DNA of 64,000 bases from Candidatus Binatia bacterium (lineage in GTDB: Bacteria; Desulfobacterota; Binatia; Bin18): contig OX638322.1 in assembly GCA_951812575.1 (NCBI GenBank), forward strand, positions 836,850 through 900,849, given 5' to 3'. Both the position numbers and the translations under genes were made by a program. Below, piece by piece: positions 6,339 through 13,782 of this stretch. Below the pieces are notes generated by a model. It saw nothing but the letters and a program-made list of their open reading frames with translations. It did not search any database and was not told where the DNA came from. Each line of letters begins with the position of its first letter. The first letter of the stretch is position 1.

Positions 6339-8387
6339 TTATGCGAGCGCCTGCCCGTCCCAGCGTTCGACCTCAACACGGCAATCATAAAAGGTGCCAC
6401 CGCCGCCCACGTCCGTCAGTTGAGTCGACGTCACATTATTGACGTTGCCCTTCCCTCCGGACAGTTTGTCCCACCAGCCCCAGAAGGTGGCAACCGTGCC
6501 GGCCTGGACCCGCTCGGAGACAACGACCGGCAGCACGAACGCCCCACGGTCGTTGAACACTCGTACCTCATCACCCGTGTCCAAGCCGCGGGCGGCCGCA
6601 TCCCGTGGGTGGATTTCCAGGGTCCGGGCCGTGGACTCCTGACGGCGCATCACCGGCAGGTGCCCATAGGAGGAATTCAGCGAATCCTTATGTTTGCGCG
6701 GCAGGAAATTCAGCGGAAACGGTCCCTCGCTCAGAGTCTCGTGGGGAGGGACAAAGGCCGGCAGCGGATCAAGACCGTCCCGCTCCATTTTTTCACAAAA
6801 GAACTCGAATTTTCCCGAAGGAGTCAGGAAGCCGCCCTGCGCCCGAGGCAGCAGGTCGGGCTCGGGGCGGGTCGGCATAAAGGGACGAGACAGGAAGTCG
6901 GTGGCGGACAGGTCGTCCCTTAGGGCCTCGGCGGTAAATGCCTCCGCCGAAGCGTGCACCGCCGGCTCGGTGATGCCCAGCCCGGTCGCCAACAACTGAA
7001 ACACATCGGCGTTCGATTTTGCCTCGCCCAGCGGTTCGAGCGCCTTGCGGCTGAAGCTGCCAAAATCACCGCCGTAGGCCAGAACCATATCATCCTGCTC
7101 AAGTGGAGAGGTCGCCGGCAGGACGATATCCGCATAGTCGGCGCTATCCGTCAGGAAAAGATCGTGGACAACAGTAAACAGGTCCGCCCGTTGCAGCCCC
7201 CGCCTCAACTCGGCTTGATCGGGCAGGGAGGCGGCCAGATTACAGTTGTAGACGTGCAGCACATTGATGGGCGGATCAAAACTGGGGTCGAGCAGATGCT
7301 CGGCCAGCCGCATCATATTGATTTCACGGGTGCCCTCCGGCGAGAGATCAAAGCGCATGGCCCCTTTGAGATTCTGGGCGGTGAACATGGCTCCGCCGAA
7401 GTTGCACAAGCCCCCGCCAGCCTCCCGCCAGGCCCCGGTCAGCGCGGGTAGACAAGCCACAGCGCGGACGGCCGCTGCCCCCCCACCGTTACGCTGGATG
7501 CCGACGCCGGTTCGGATCGCCGCCGGCCGGGTCGTCGCATAGGTGCGCGCCAGATCCTGAATGGTGGTCACCGGAACATCGCACGTCTGCGCCAGGTCCG
7601 GGAGCGAGAGGGAGTGCAGGCGGCTGAAAAATGGCTCGGAGCCGATGGTATGCTGCTGTACATAGTCAAGGTCGGCCAGCCCCTCTGCTTCAATGATCTT
7701 CATCATGGCCAAAGCCAAGGCCGCGTCGGTTCCCGGCCGGACGGCAATATGCTCATCACACGCTCGGGCGGTCCGCGAACGGTAGGGATCAATGGCAATC
7801 AGCCGCGCCCCCCGACGCTGCGCCTGGCGGACGAAGGGCCAGACATGAAAACCCGTGTTGAGTGGATTAGAGGCCCAGAAGATGATGAGCTTACTCTCCA
7901 CCAGGCCCTCTGGAGCAAAGCCAAAGAACACATCGGAGTAATCCATTGCGCCCAGCAAGCCGCCGGCGCAAATCGTACGCGCCAGGGTGGAGGCGCCCAG
8001 CGCATGAAAGAAGCGCCGGTCGATCCCGTTGCTTTGATACACTCCGTTATTACCCCGGTATGAATAGGGCAGGATGGACTGCGGTCCGTGCGTTGCCATC
8101 GTGGTCTGCATTTTCTCCACAATGGTCGAGACGGCTTCATCCCACGAAATCCGGACGAACTGCGCCCCAGGTCCTTTCGGGCCGACGCGCTTGACCGGAT
8201 ACAGCAGACGGTCCGGCGCGTACACCCGATCCAGAAACTTGTTGACCTTTGCGCACAAGGCCCCCCGCGTGAATGGATGCTCTTTGCTCGCCTTGATACT
8301 CACCGCTCGATCGTGCTCAACCGTCACCTCCATGAGACACGAATCCGGACAATCGTGCGGACATACAACCTGGACAGTCTGAGACAT
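6339..8387 (-). CDS. Molybdopterin-dependent oxidoreductase (DMSO reductase family)
   Basis: This 682-residue catalytic subunit has an N-terminal [4Fe-4S] site formed by Cys9, Cys13, Cys17 and Cys45, then the Mo/W-bisMGD domains and a C-terminal dinucleotide-binding domain (residues about 555-680, IHPRDAAARGLDTGDEVRV). Cys140 in RTICAGG lies where the family places the protein ligand to the metal, so a cysteinyl Mo or W is likely, as in Nap-type reductases and acetylene hydratase. There is no Tat signal and no electron-transfer subunit gene beside it, so it is probably a soluble cytoplasmic enzyme. Substrate unknown. A Kal-like gene follows. Confidence 0.9.
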   Translation of the reverse strand: MSQTVQVVCPHDCPDSCLMEVTVEHDRAVSIKASKEHPFTRGALCAKVNKFLDRVYAPDRLLYPVKRVGPKGPGAQFVRISWDEAVSTIVEKMQTTMATHGPQSILPYSYRGNNGVYQSNGIDRRFFHALGASTLARTICAGGLLGAMDYSDVFFGFAPEGLVESKLIIFWASNPLNTGFHVWPFVRQAQRRGARLIAIDPYRSRTARACDEHIAVRPGTDAALALAMMKIIEAEGLADLDYVQQHTIGSEPFFSRLHSLSLPDLAQTCDVPVTTIQDLARTYATTRPAAIRTGVGIQRNGGGAAAVRAVACLPALTGAWREAGGGLCNFGGAMFTAQNLKGAMRFDLSPEGTREINMMRLAEHLLDPSFDPPINVLHVYNCNLAASLPDQAELRRGLQRADLFTVVHDLFLTDSADYADIVLPATSPLEQDDMVLAYGGDFGSFSRKALEPLGEAKSNADVFQLLATGLGITEPAVHASAEAFTAEALRDDLSATDFLSRPFMPTRPEPDLLPRAQGGFLTPSGKFEFFCEKMERDGLDPLPAFVPPHETLSEGPFPLNFLPRKHKDSLNSSYGHLPVMRRQESTARTLEIHPRDAAARGLDTGDEVRVFNDRGAFVLPVVVSERVQAGTVATFWGWWDKLSGGKGNVNNVTSTQLTDVGGGGTFYDCRVEVERWDGQALA

Positions 8388-8452
8388 AAGCCCCCCTTTT
8401 TTTCAGGCTCTACCACGGCGCCACACAGAAATCCAGGAAAGAAATGACGGCT

Positions 8453-8851
8453 TCAGAGGTACTGAGTGCACTTGGCAACGGAGCGCTGCCGGATAAAGAC
8501 CCCCGCTCGCACGAGCCAGATGCCCGCAATCACCAGCAGGGTCTGCGTGCGGCCATTGACATCCCGCAGTCCTCGGCACGGCCCAAAGAGCCAGGGGTCC
8601 TGCACCAGCGTACGGTGCTTCCACATCCAGAAAATGGCCATCGCCCGCTCTTCTACGGTCTGCGCAACAGCGCCATCCGGCAAGGCGACCTGCTGACCAG
8701 CCAAGCGGACCTGCCGGGAAGTATAGATGGGGTCGGAGAGCAGGGCCGGCCACCAAAAGGCCACAAGAACGGTGGCAAGCTGGCACATCCAGTTCAGCCA
8801 GACAGCCACGGCAGAACGCCTGCGTCTCTTCACCGCACGCCCGCGAGCCAT
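8453..8851 (-). CDS. Small membrane protein of unknown function
   Basis: This 132-residue product has a very basic N-terminus (KRRRR), a transmembrane helix around residues 15-40, a loop with VEERAMAIFWMWKHRTL, and a second hydrophobic helix near the C-terminus. The ATG at 8851 has AAGG upstream; a TTG 36 bases further upstream is less likely. It may be co-transcribed with the molybdoenzyme 65 bases downstream, but nothing shows a functional link. Confidence 0.5.
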   Translation of the reverse strand: MARGRAVKRRRRSAVAVWLNWMCQLATVLVAFWWPALLSDPIYTSRQVRLAGQQVALPDGAVAQTVEERAMAIFWMWKHRTLVQDPWLFGPCRGLRDVNGRTQTLLVIAGIWLVRAGVFIRQRSVAKCTQYL

Positions 8852-8966
8852 GCCTTTGTCCTTAGTCGGCTCTTTGGAGTTGCGCAACCGTAGCGAGGAA
8901 GGTATGAAACACTCGTTCTTTCAATGTAAGGACTTCGTAATTGGACAGAGAGAAAGGAAGAGAAAT

Positions 8967-9329
8967 ATGCCAGTGAAGAAGACACTCCTGACGCTATGTG
9001 GTGGGCTCTGTCTCGGCGTGCTTATCGCTGCCGCTCCTGTGAGAGCTGCGGACGGCTATCCGGAGGGCTACACCCCATCAGAACCGGCTGAAACGGGGGC
9101 GACGAATATCCTGGCCCGGTTCGGGGCGCTCAATACCTATGTCAACGACCAACTGGAAGCCGCGGGCGGGGAAAACGCCCCGGAGTGTCTCAGGAACTGC
9201 CTGACGGTCCAGATCAACAGCATCCTGGAGTGTCTGGATCAGAAAAACACCTATGCGACCAGCGAGTCGTGCGAAAAAGACGCGGCCCGGCAAGCCGTCC
9301 AGTGCGACCCCAAATGTACGGACGGCTAG
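8967..9329 (+). CDS. Secreted cysteine-containing hypothetical protein
   Basis: This 120-residue protein has a clear signal peptide (residues 1-27, VRAADG cleavage region), then a mature part with six cysteines, including CLRNC and CDPKC, that could form disulfides in the periplasm. GGAAG lies upstream of the ATG. Its stop codon falls inside the first bases (CTAG) of the tandem lyase unit, so the present C-terminus may have been created when that unit arrived. No family recognised. Confidence 0.6.
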   Translation: MPVKKTLLTLCGGLCLGVLIAAAPVRAADGYPEGYTPSEPAETGATNILARFGALNTYVNDQLEAAGGENAPECLRNCLTVQINSILECLDQKNTYATSESCEKDAARQAVQCDPKCTDG

Positions 9330-9524
9330 AGCAGTTTTCACTGTAGTGTAGCGTACGGGGAGGTGGGGGTGTTAGGCTGGGGGGGAGACTCGCATCTTCG
9401 GGCGTCCCCCGTTGGCCTTTACGACCCTCTTCCCCACCTGATAATGGCCATCACACGTGTAGAGAGGGGTGTTCATTAAGGACGATGACTCGGCTTAATC
9501 AGGACCAGTCTCTATGGAGTGAGA

Positions 9525-11084
9525 ATGATGATAGGTCTAAACGCTCTAAGAAGGCTATCCAACCCAGACACGGTCAGTCGGACCAGTGTTTCACAATCTC
9601 CGCCACCCGGGACGGAAACAGACTCCCGAGGCACCTTTCTCGGGCGGACCGTCAGGGTTGGCGAAGCCAGCGGCGGCCCCGTTGGCGGCGACGTGCAAGT
9701 GATGCTTAACACAGCTAGGCAGCCCCCTGCTGGGCCACCTCCGCCCTCCCTCGGGGAGCGGACCGTCAGGGTTGGCGAAGCCAGCGGCGGCCCCGTTGGC
9801 GGCGACGTGCAAGTGACGCCCAAGGCGCTGGAAAGACCACCAATGTCCGGGGACATACGAGTGTTCCGCCCATATTGTCCTACCCCATCAGACTGCACCG
9901 CGTTGAAGTTGGAGAGCGGTGAGGCCCTCAGTCTCCAGCACTTGGAAAAGCTGTTCCCGGACAGACGAGAAACCTTTGTGAAGCTTCATCACCTACGTGT
10001 CCATACTCCAGAGAAGGACCCCTCCTTCATTAATTTTGGTCATCCTCAGCTCACGGGGAGTCATTACGGCGCAAAGCTCCACATCAGTATCAACAAGGAT
10101 CAGTTGTACGCTGCGCAAGAGCGGCTGCTCCCGCTCCTCCTGTCGGAAGACAACCCCTTTCCTAAGTTCAAAATCACCAATCCTCGAAACATAGCTAATA
10201 GATTGAGGGAAGAAGGCCCGGATACACCAGCCGATCTTTACAGACGCGACCGAATAACCGACGGCATGCAAATTACCCTCTACCCTTATACCACCACGCC
10301 GGACTTTAGTGACGTGATGGGACGATGCAAAGCCTTTGTGCACGTCTTGGAGCAGGAACTGGACGCGGGTCAAATTGGACCGGGCCGCAGGCCGGAGTCG
10401 GACGTGGCGCTTGAGGGGTGCCGTTTTGTGTCATACCGCAGTGAGCGCCACGGTGAACGTGGGAGCGAGGCTGGTGAAGCGCCCGTAGGCGAGGAAGTCT
10501 ATGCCGCATTGAGAGACTCTCCCTTCTATCGACAGTTCGTCAACACCACGGGTCCCGAAGCCCAGCCGGCCTTCGGCCTGGCAGTGGCCGGGGTGCGCAC
10601 GGAGCTTGACCGCGCTGGGCGGTTGGGGAAGTATTTATCAGACTTCAGAATCCCCTCAGAAACGGTGCTAGAGAAGTTGACCGATCCACATGGTCGGATG
10701 CAGAGCGCAGTGACTGCGCTGGAGGCCCTCGCCACGAGTGTGCGACCGGAACTCGAGTATGGAGAAGCGTGGGCGAAACAGACACGGGTCGTTGCCGACT
10801 TGGCGAAGAGGATGAGAGGATCTCAGTTTAAACACCAGCGAGGTTCCTTCCCCATGTACGCCTTGCCCAGGAACAATCCATTCAGAATCCTGCTTAATGA
10901 GAAGCCTGAGTTGAGGTTTGCCTTACGGTTCTGGCTTGCGGACGGCATCGGTTTGATAGGCGATCTGTTGGAGGCTCAAGCGCGTCCCTTGACTGGACGA
11001 CAGGGCCCCCTTACGGGCGAGGAAATGGTCCGTTTGTACGAGCGTGTTGAGGACTTTGCCGCGTCAAGATCCAGACTGCTCTAG
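9525..11084 (+). CDS. Phosphothreonine lyase-like protein (OspF/SpvC/HopAI1 family), copy 1
   Basis: This 519-residue protein has a central domain (about residues 170-340) matching SpvC/OspF, which remove phosphate from phosphothreonine in host MAP kinases by beta-elimination. Aligned to SpvC, all key residues are kept: KLH (Lys184, His186), KFKIT (Lys214, Lys216), Arg243, Tyr253 in ITLY, Arg305 in SYR and Arg312, plus PESDV and SPFYR. Lys216 and His186 match the catalytic base and acid. The N-terminal ~110 residues carry two copies of TVRVGEASGGPVGGDVQV in proline-rich sequence; the C-terminal ~175 residues are helical and unrecognised. SpvC itself is only 241 residues. ATG 9525 has GGAG five bases upstream. 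No secretion genes are nearby. Confidence 0.82.
   Translation: MMIGLNALRRLSNPDTVSRTSVSQSPPPGTETDSRGTFLGRTVRVGEASGGPVGGDVQVMLNTARQPPAGPPPPSLGERTVRVGEASGGPVGGDVQVTPKALERPPMSGDIRVFRPYCPTPSDCTALKLESGEALSLQHLEKLFPDRRETFVKLHHLRVHTPEKDPSFINFGHPQLTGSHYGAKLHISINKDQLYAAQERLLPLLLSEDNPFPKFKITNPRNIANRLREEGPDTPADLYRRDRITDGMQITLYPYTTTPDFSDVMGRCKAFVHVLEQELDAGQIGPGRRPESDVALEGCRFVSYRSERHGERGSEAGEAPVGEEVYAALRDSPFYRQFVNTTGPEAQPAFGLAVAGVRTELDRAGRLGKYLSDFRIPSETVLEKLTDPHGRMQSAVTALEALATSVRPELEYGEAWAKQTRVVADLAKRMRGSQFKHQRGSFPMYALPRNNPFRILLNEKPELRFALRFWLADGIGLIGDLLEAQARPLTGRQGPLTGEEMVRLYERVEDFAASRSRLL
9644..9702 (+). repeat. 59-bp internal repeat, gene copy 1, first
   Basis: These 59 bases recur at 9758-9816 in the same frame (period 114 bp). 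They encode the duplicated N-terminal peptide TVRVGEASGGPVGGDVQV. The same pair is present in the second gene at 12247-12305 and 12361-12419. Confidence 0.9.
9758..9816 (+). repeat. 59-bp internal repeat, gene copy 1, second
   Basis: This is the second copy of the 59-bp coding repeat at 9644-9702. The two are separated by a 55-bp segment encoding a proline-rich linker (PPAGPPPPSLGE). Confidence 0.9.
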
Positions 11085-11928
11085 GGTCAGGACTCATAAC
11101 CAATAGAGGACGATAGCAGCAAGGGCGACAGAGGCAAGGTAGTTGTGGGCGAGTTTGTCATAGCGGGTGGCGATGCGGCGCCAGTCCTTGAGTCGACAGA
11201 AGGTGCGCTCGATGACATTCCGGGCCCGATAAGCGACGGGGTCGAAGGGATGTTTGCGTTTGCGAGTCGGGTTGTTGGGGATGACCGGCTGACAGCCGCG
11301 CCGCCACAGCAAGGCGCGCAACGCATCACTATCATAGGCGGTATCGGCCAGACAGCGCTCAGGGGTCATATCGGCCACCAGTTCGGCCCCGACCGGGGCG
11401 TCCCCGCGATGGCCCGGGCGGACGATCAGCCGCCGCGGGCGGCCGTACTCATCGACCGCGGCATGGATTTTAGTCGTGCGCCCGCCCCGCGCCCGTCCGA
11501 TCGCCTGCTGCTGCGTCCCCCTTTTCCCCCCGCCGCCGACCGATGCGCCTTGACGTGGGTCGCATCCAGCATCAGCGTCCCCGGCGGGCCGCCAGCCTCT
11601 GCCAGCTCCGTGAACACCCGCTCCCAGACCCCCTTGCGCGCCCAGCGGACGAACCGATTGTACAACGTCTTGGACGGGCCATAGACGGGCGGCGCATCGC
11701 GCCACCGGCACCCGCTCTGCAACACGTGCACGATTCCCGAGATCACCCGTCGGTCATCCACCCGCGGCATCCCGCGCGTGTCCGTCGGCAACAATGGCTG
11801 GAGTCGGGCGAATTGCCCTTCGGAAAGCCAGAAATGATTCGCCATCGCCTCTTCCCTCCCCCGTGAAAGTAGAGGAGAAGAGAATCACAATCCGCTGAAA
11901 ATGCACAGCCCGTTTATAGGTCCTGACC
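11085..11928 (-). mobile_element. IS5-family (IS427-group-like) insertion sequence
   Basis: This 844-bp element has inverted ends beginning GGTCAGGAC on both sides and is flanked by CTAG on left (11081-11084) and right (11929-11932), which fits the YTAR target duplication of IS5-family elements. It carries a transposase in two frames. It inserted exactly at the CTAG where the two lyase units meet, inside the 14-bp palindrome CTGCTCTAGAGCAG. Removing it with one CTAG restores a seamless tandem repeat. Confidence 0.85.
11094..11845 (-). CDS. IS5-family transposase, two frames with probable -1 frameshift
   Basis: The first frame (ATG 11845, open to 11426) has the DDE-fold N-terminus WLSEGQFARLQPLLP and the first catalytic Asp in LMLDATHVK. 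The second frame (from about 11531 to 11094) carries GRARGGRTTKIHA, the second Asp in DTAYDSD and the catalytic Glu in RNVIERTFCRLKDWRR. The frames overlap at a G6-A4-G5 run (11517-11531), which suits programmed -1 slippage as in many IS427-group elements. Full length after the shift would be about 250 residues, normal for the group. It looks intact. Confidence 0.82.
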
Positions 11929-12127
11929 CTAGAGCAGTTTTCACTGTAGTGTAGCGTACGGGGAGGCGGGGGTGTTAGGCTGGGGGGGAGACTCGCATCT
12001 TCGGGCGTCCCCCGTTGGCCTTTACGACCCTCTTCCCCACCTGATAATGGCCATCACACGTGTAGAGAGGGGTGTTCATTAAGGACGATGACTCGGCTTA
12101 ATCAGGACCAGTCGCTATGGAGTGAGA

Positions 12128-13699
12128 ATGATGCTAGGTCTAAAGGCTCTAAGAAGGCTATTCAACCCAAACTCGGTCAGTCGGACCAGTGTTTCACAAT
12201 CTCCGCCACCCGGGACGGAAACAGACTCCCGAGGCACCTTTCTCGGGCGGACCGTCAGGGTCGGCGAAGCCAGCGGCGGCCCCGTTGGCGGCGACGTGCA
12301 AGTGATGCTTAACACAGCTAGGCAGCCCCCTGCTGGGCCACCTCCGCCCTCCCTCGGGGAGCGGACCGTCAGGGTTGGCGAAGCCAGCGGCGGCCCCGTT
12401 GGCGGCGACGTGCAAGTGACGCCCAAGGCGCTGGAAAGACCACCAATGTCCGGGGACATACGAGTGTTCCGCCCATATTGTCCTACCCCATCAGACTGCA
12501 CCGCGTTGAAGTTGGAGAGCGGTGAGGCCCTCAGTCTCCAGCACTTGGAAAAGCTGTTCCCGGACAGACAAAAAAGCCGTGTGGAGCTTCATCACCTACG
12601 TGCCTTTACTTCAGAGAAGGACACCTCCTTCATTAATTTTGGTCATCCTCAGCTCACGGGGAGTCGTTACGGCGCAAAGCTCCACATCAGTATCAACAAG
12701 GATCAGTTGTACGCTGCGCAAGAGCGGCTGCTCCCGCTCCTCCTGTCGGAAGACAACCCCTTTGCTATGTTCAAAATCACCAATCCTCGAAACATAGCTA
12801 GAAACATAGCTAATCGATTGAGGGAAGAAGGCCCGGGTACACCAGCCCATCTTTGCAAACTCGACCGAATAACCGACGGCATGCAAATTACCCTCTACCC
12901 TTATACCACCACGCCGGACTTTAGTGACGTGATGGGACGATGCAAAGCCTTTGTGCACGTCTTGGAGCAGGAACTGGACGCGGGTCAAATTGGACCGGGC
13001 CGCAGGCCGGAGTCGGACGTGGCGCTTGAGGGGTGCCGTTTTGTGTCATACCGCAGTGAGCGCCACGGTGAACGTGGGGGCGAGGCTGGTGAAGCGCCCG
13101 TAGGCGAGGAAGTCTATGCCGCATTGAGAGACTCTCCCTTCTATCGACAGTTCGTCAACACCACGGGTCCCGAAGCCCAGCCGGCCTTCGGCCTGGCAGT
13201 GGCCGGGGTGCGCACGGAGCTTGACCGCGCTGGGCGGTTGGGGAAGTATTTATCAGACCTCAGAATCCCCTCAGAAACGGTGCTAGAGGAGTTGACCGTG
13301 TCAAATGGTCGGATGCAGAGCGCAGTGACTGCGCTGGAGGCCCTCGCCACGAGTGTGCGACCGGAACTCGAGTATGGAGAAGCGTGGGCGAAACAGACAC
13401 GGGTCGTTGCCGACTTGGCGAAGAGGATGAGAGGATCTCAGTTTAAACACCAGCGAGGTTCCTTCCCCATGTACGCCTTGCCCAGGAACAATCCATTCAG
13501 AATCCTGCTTAATGAGAAGCCTGAGTTGAGGTTTGCCTTACGGTTCTGGCTTGCGGACGGCATCGGTTTGATAGGCGATCTGTTGGAGGCTCAAGCGCGT
13601 CCCTTGACTGGACGACAGGGCCCCCTTACGGGCGAGGAAATGGTCCGTTTGTACGAGCGTGTTGAGGACTTTGCCGCGTCAAGATCCAGACTGCTCTAG
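12128..13699 (+). CDS. Phosphothreonine lyase-like protein (OspF/SpvC/HopAI1 family), copy 2
   Basis: This 523-residue paralogue of the gene at 9525 has the same layout: duplicated N-terminal peptide, central lyase domain, helical C-terminal part. The core residues are kept (Lys184, His186, Lys216, Arg247, Tyr257, Arg309, Arg316), but Lys214 of copy 1, equivalent to SpvC Lys134, is Met here. A 12-base duplication adds the residues ARNI before Arg247. Differences from copy 1 cluster in the first 20 codons and around the active site, while the last 250 codons are almost identical. GGAG precedes the ATG. A terminator follows. Confidence 0.82.
   Translation: MMLGLKALRRLFNPNSVSRTSVSQSPPPGTETDSRGTFLGRTVRVGEASGGPVGGDVQVMLNTARQPPAGPPPPSLGERTVRVGEASGGPVGGDVQVTPKALERPPMSGDIRVFRPYCPTPSDCTALKLESGEALSLQHLEKLFPDRQKSRVELHHLRAFTSEKDTSFINFGHPQLTGSRYGAKLHISINKDQLYAAQERLLPLLLSEDNPFAMFKITNPRNIARNIANRLREEGPGTPAHLCKLDRITDGMQITLYPYTTTPDFSDVMGRCKAFVHVLEQELDAGQIGPGRRPESDVALEGCRFVSYRSERHGERGGEAGEAPVGEEVYAALRDSPFYRQFVNTTGPEAQPAFGLAVAGVRTELDRAGRLGKYLSDLRIPSETVLEELTVSNGRMQSAVTALEALATSVRPELEYGEAWAKQTRVVADLAKRMRGSQFKHQRGSFPMYALPRNNPFRILLNEKPELRFALRFWLADGIGLIGDLLEAQARPLTGRQGPLTGEEMVRLYERVEDFAASRSRLL
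12247..12305 (+). repeat. 59-bp internal repeat, gene copy 2, first
   Basis: This matches 9644-9702 with one base changed, and recurs in the same gene at 12361-12419. Confidence 0.85.
12361..12419 (+). repeat. 59-bp internal repeat, gene copy 2, second
   Basis: This is the second in-frame copy within the gene, identical to 9758-9816. Confidence 0.85.
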
Positions 13700-13730
13700 C
13701 GGTCCACCTTCTTGCGTGTAATAGCACAAG

Positions 13731-13762
13731 AAAAAAGGGCGGTTGTCCGACCGCCCTTTTTT
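13731..13762. terminator. Bidirectional Rho-independent terminator
   Basis: A 13-bp stem with six A residues at its left foot and six T at its right (loop 13744-13749) separates the plus-strand lyase gene from the minus-strand GST gene. It can serve both. Confidence 0.9.
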
Positions 13763-13782
13763 CCTTTTGTTCTGACTGAGAT

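Larger units (their letters stand above)
9326..11084 (+). repeat. Tandem unit 1 (carries phosphothreonine lyase-like gene 1)
   Basis: This 1,759-bp unit recurs at 11929-13699 with high identity over its full length, including the non-coding 200 bases at its left end. It starts with CTAGAGCAGT and ends with the exact inverted sequence ACTGCTCTAG. The junction with unit 2 is interrupted by an IS element. Confidence 0.9.
11929..13699 (+). repeat. Tandem unit 2 (carries phosphothreonine lyase-like gene 2)
   Basis: This is the second copy of 9326-11084. It is 1,771 bp long, the 12 extra bases being a small in-frame duplication in the gene. It ends ACTGCTCTAG. The three bases just outside both outer ends of the dimer are CGG (9323-9325 and 13700-13702). 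Confidence 0.9.

Noticed and set aside
9361..9439. Possible leader RNA structure (AGGTGGGG pairing with CCCCACCT) upstream of the lyase gene
   Set aside because: Copy 2 has a base change that breaks the pairing without compensation, so there is no support for a conserved structure.
9485..9709. 74-codon frame overlapping the start of the lyase gene, also present in copy 2
   Set aside because: It overlaps the real gene in another frame and is shared only because the whole unit is duplicated.
9326..13699. LanL-type lanthipeptide synthetase locus
   Set aside because: The lyase domain is related, but there is no kinase or cyclase domain in the protein and no precursor peptide gene nearby; the catalytic spacing follows SpvC/OspF.
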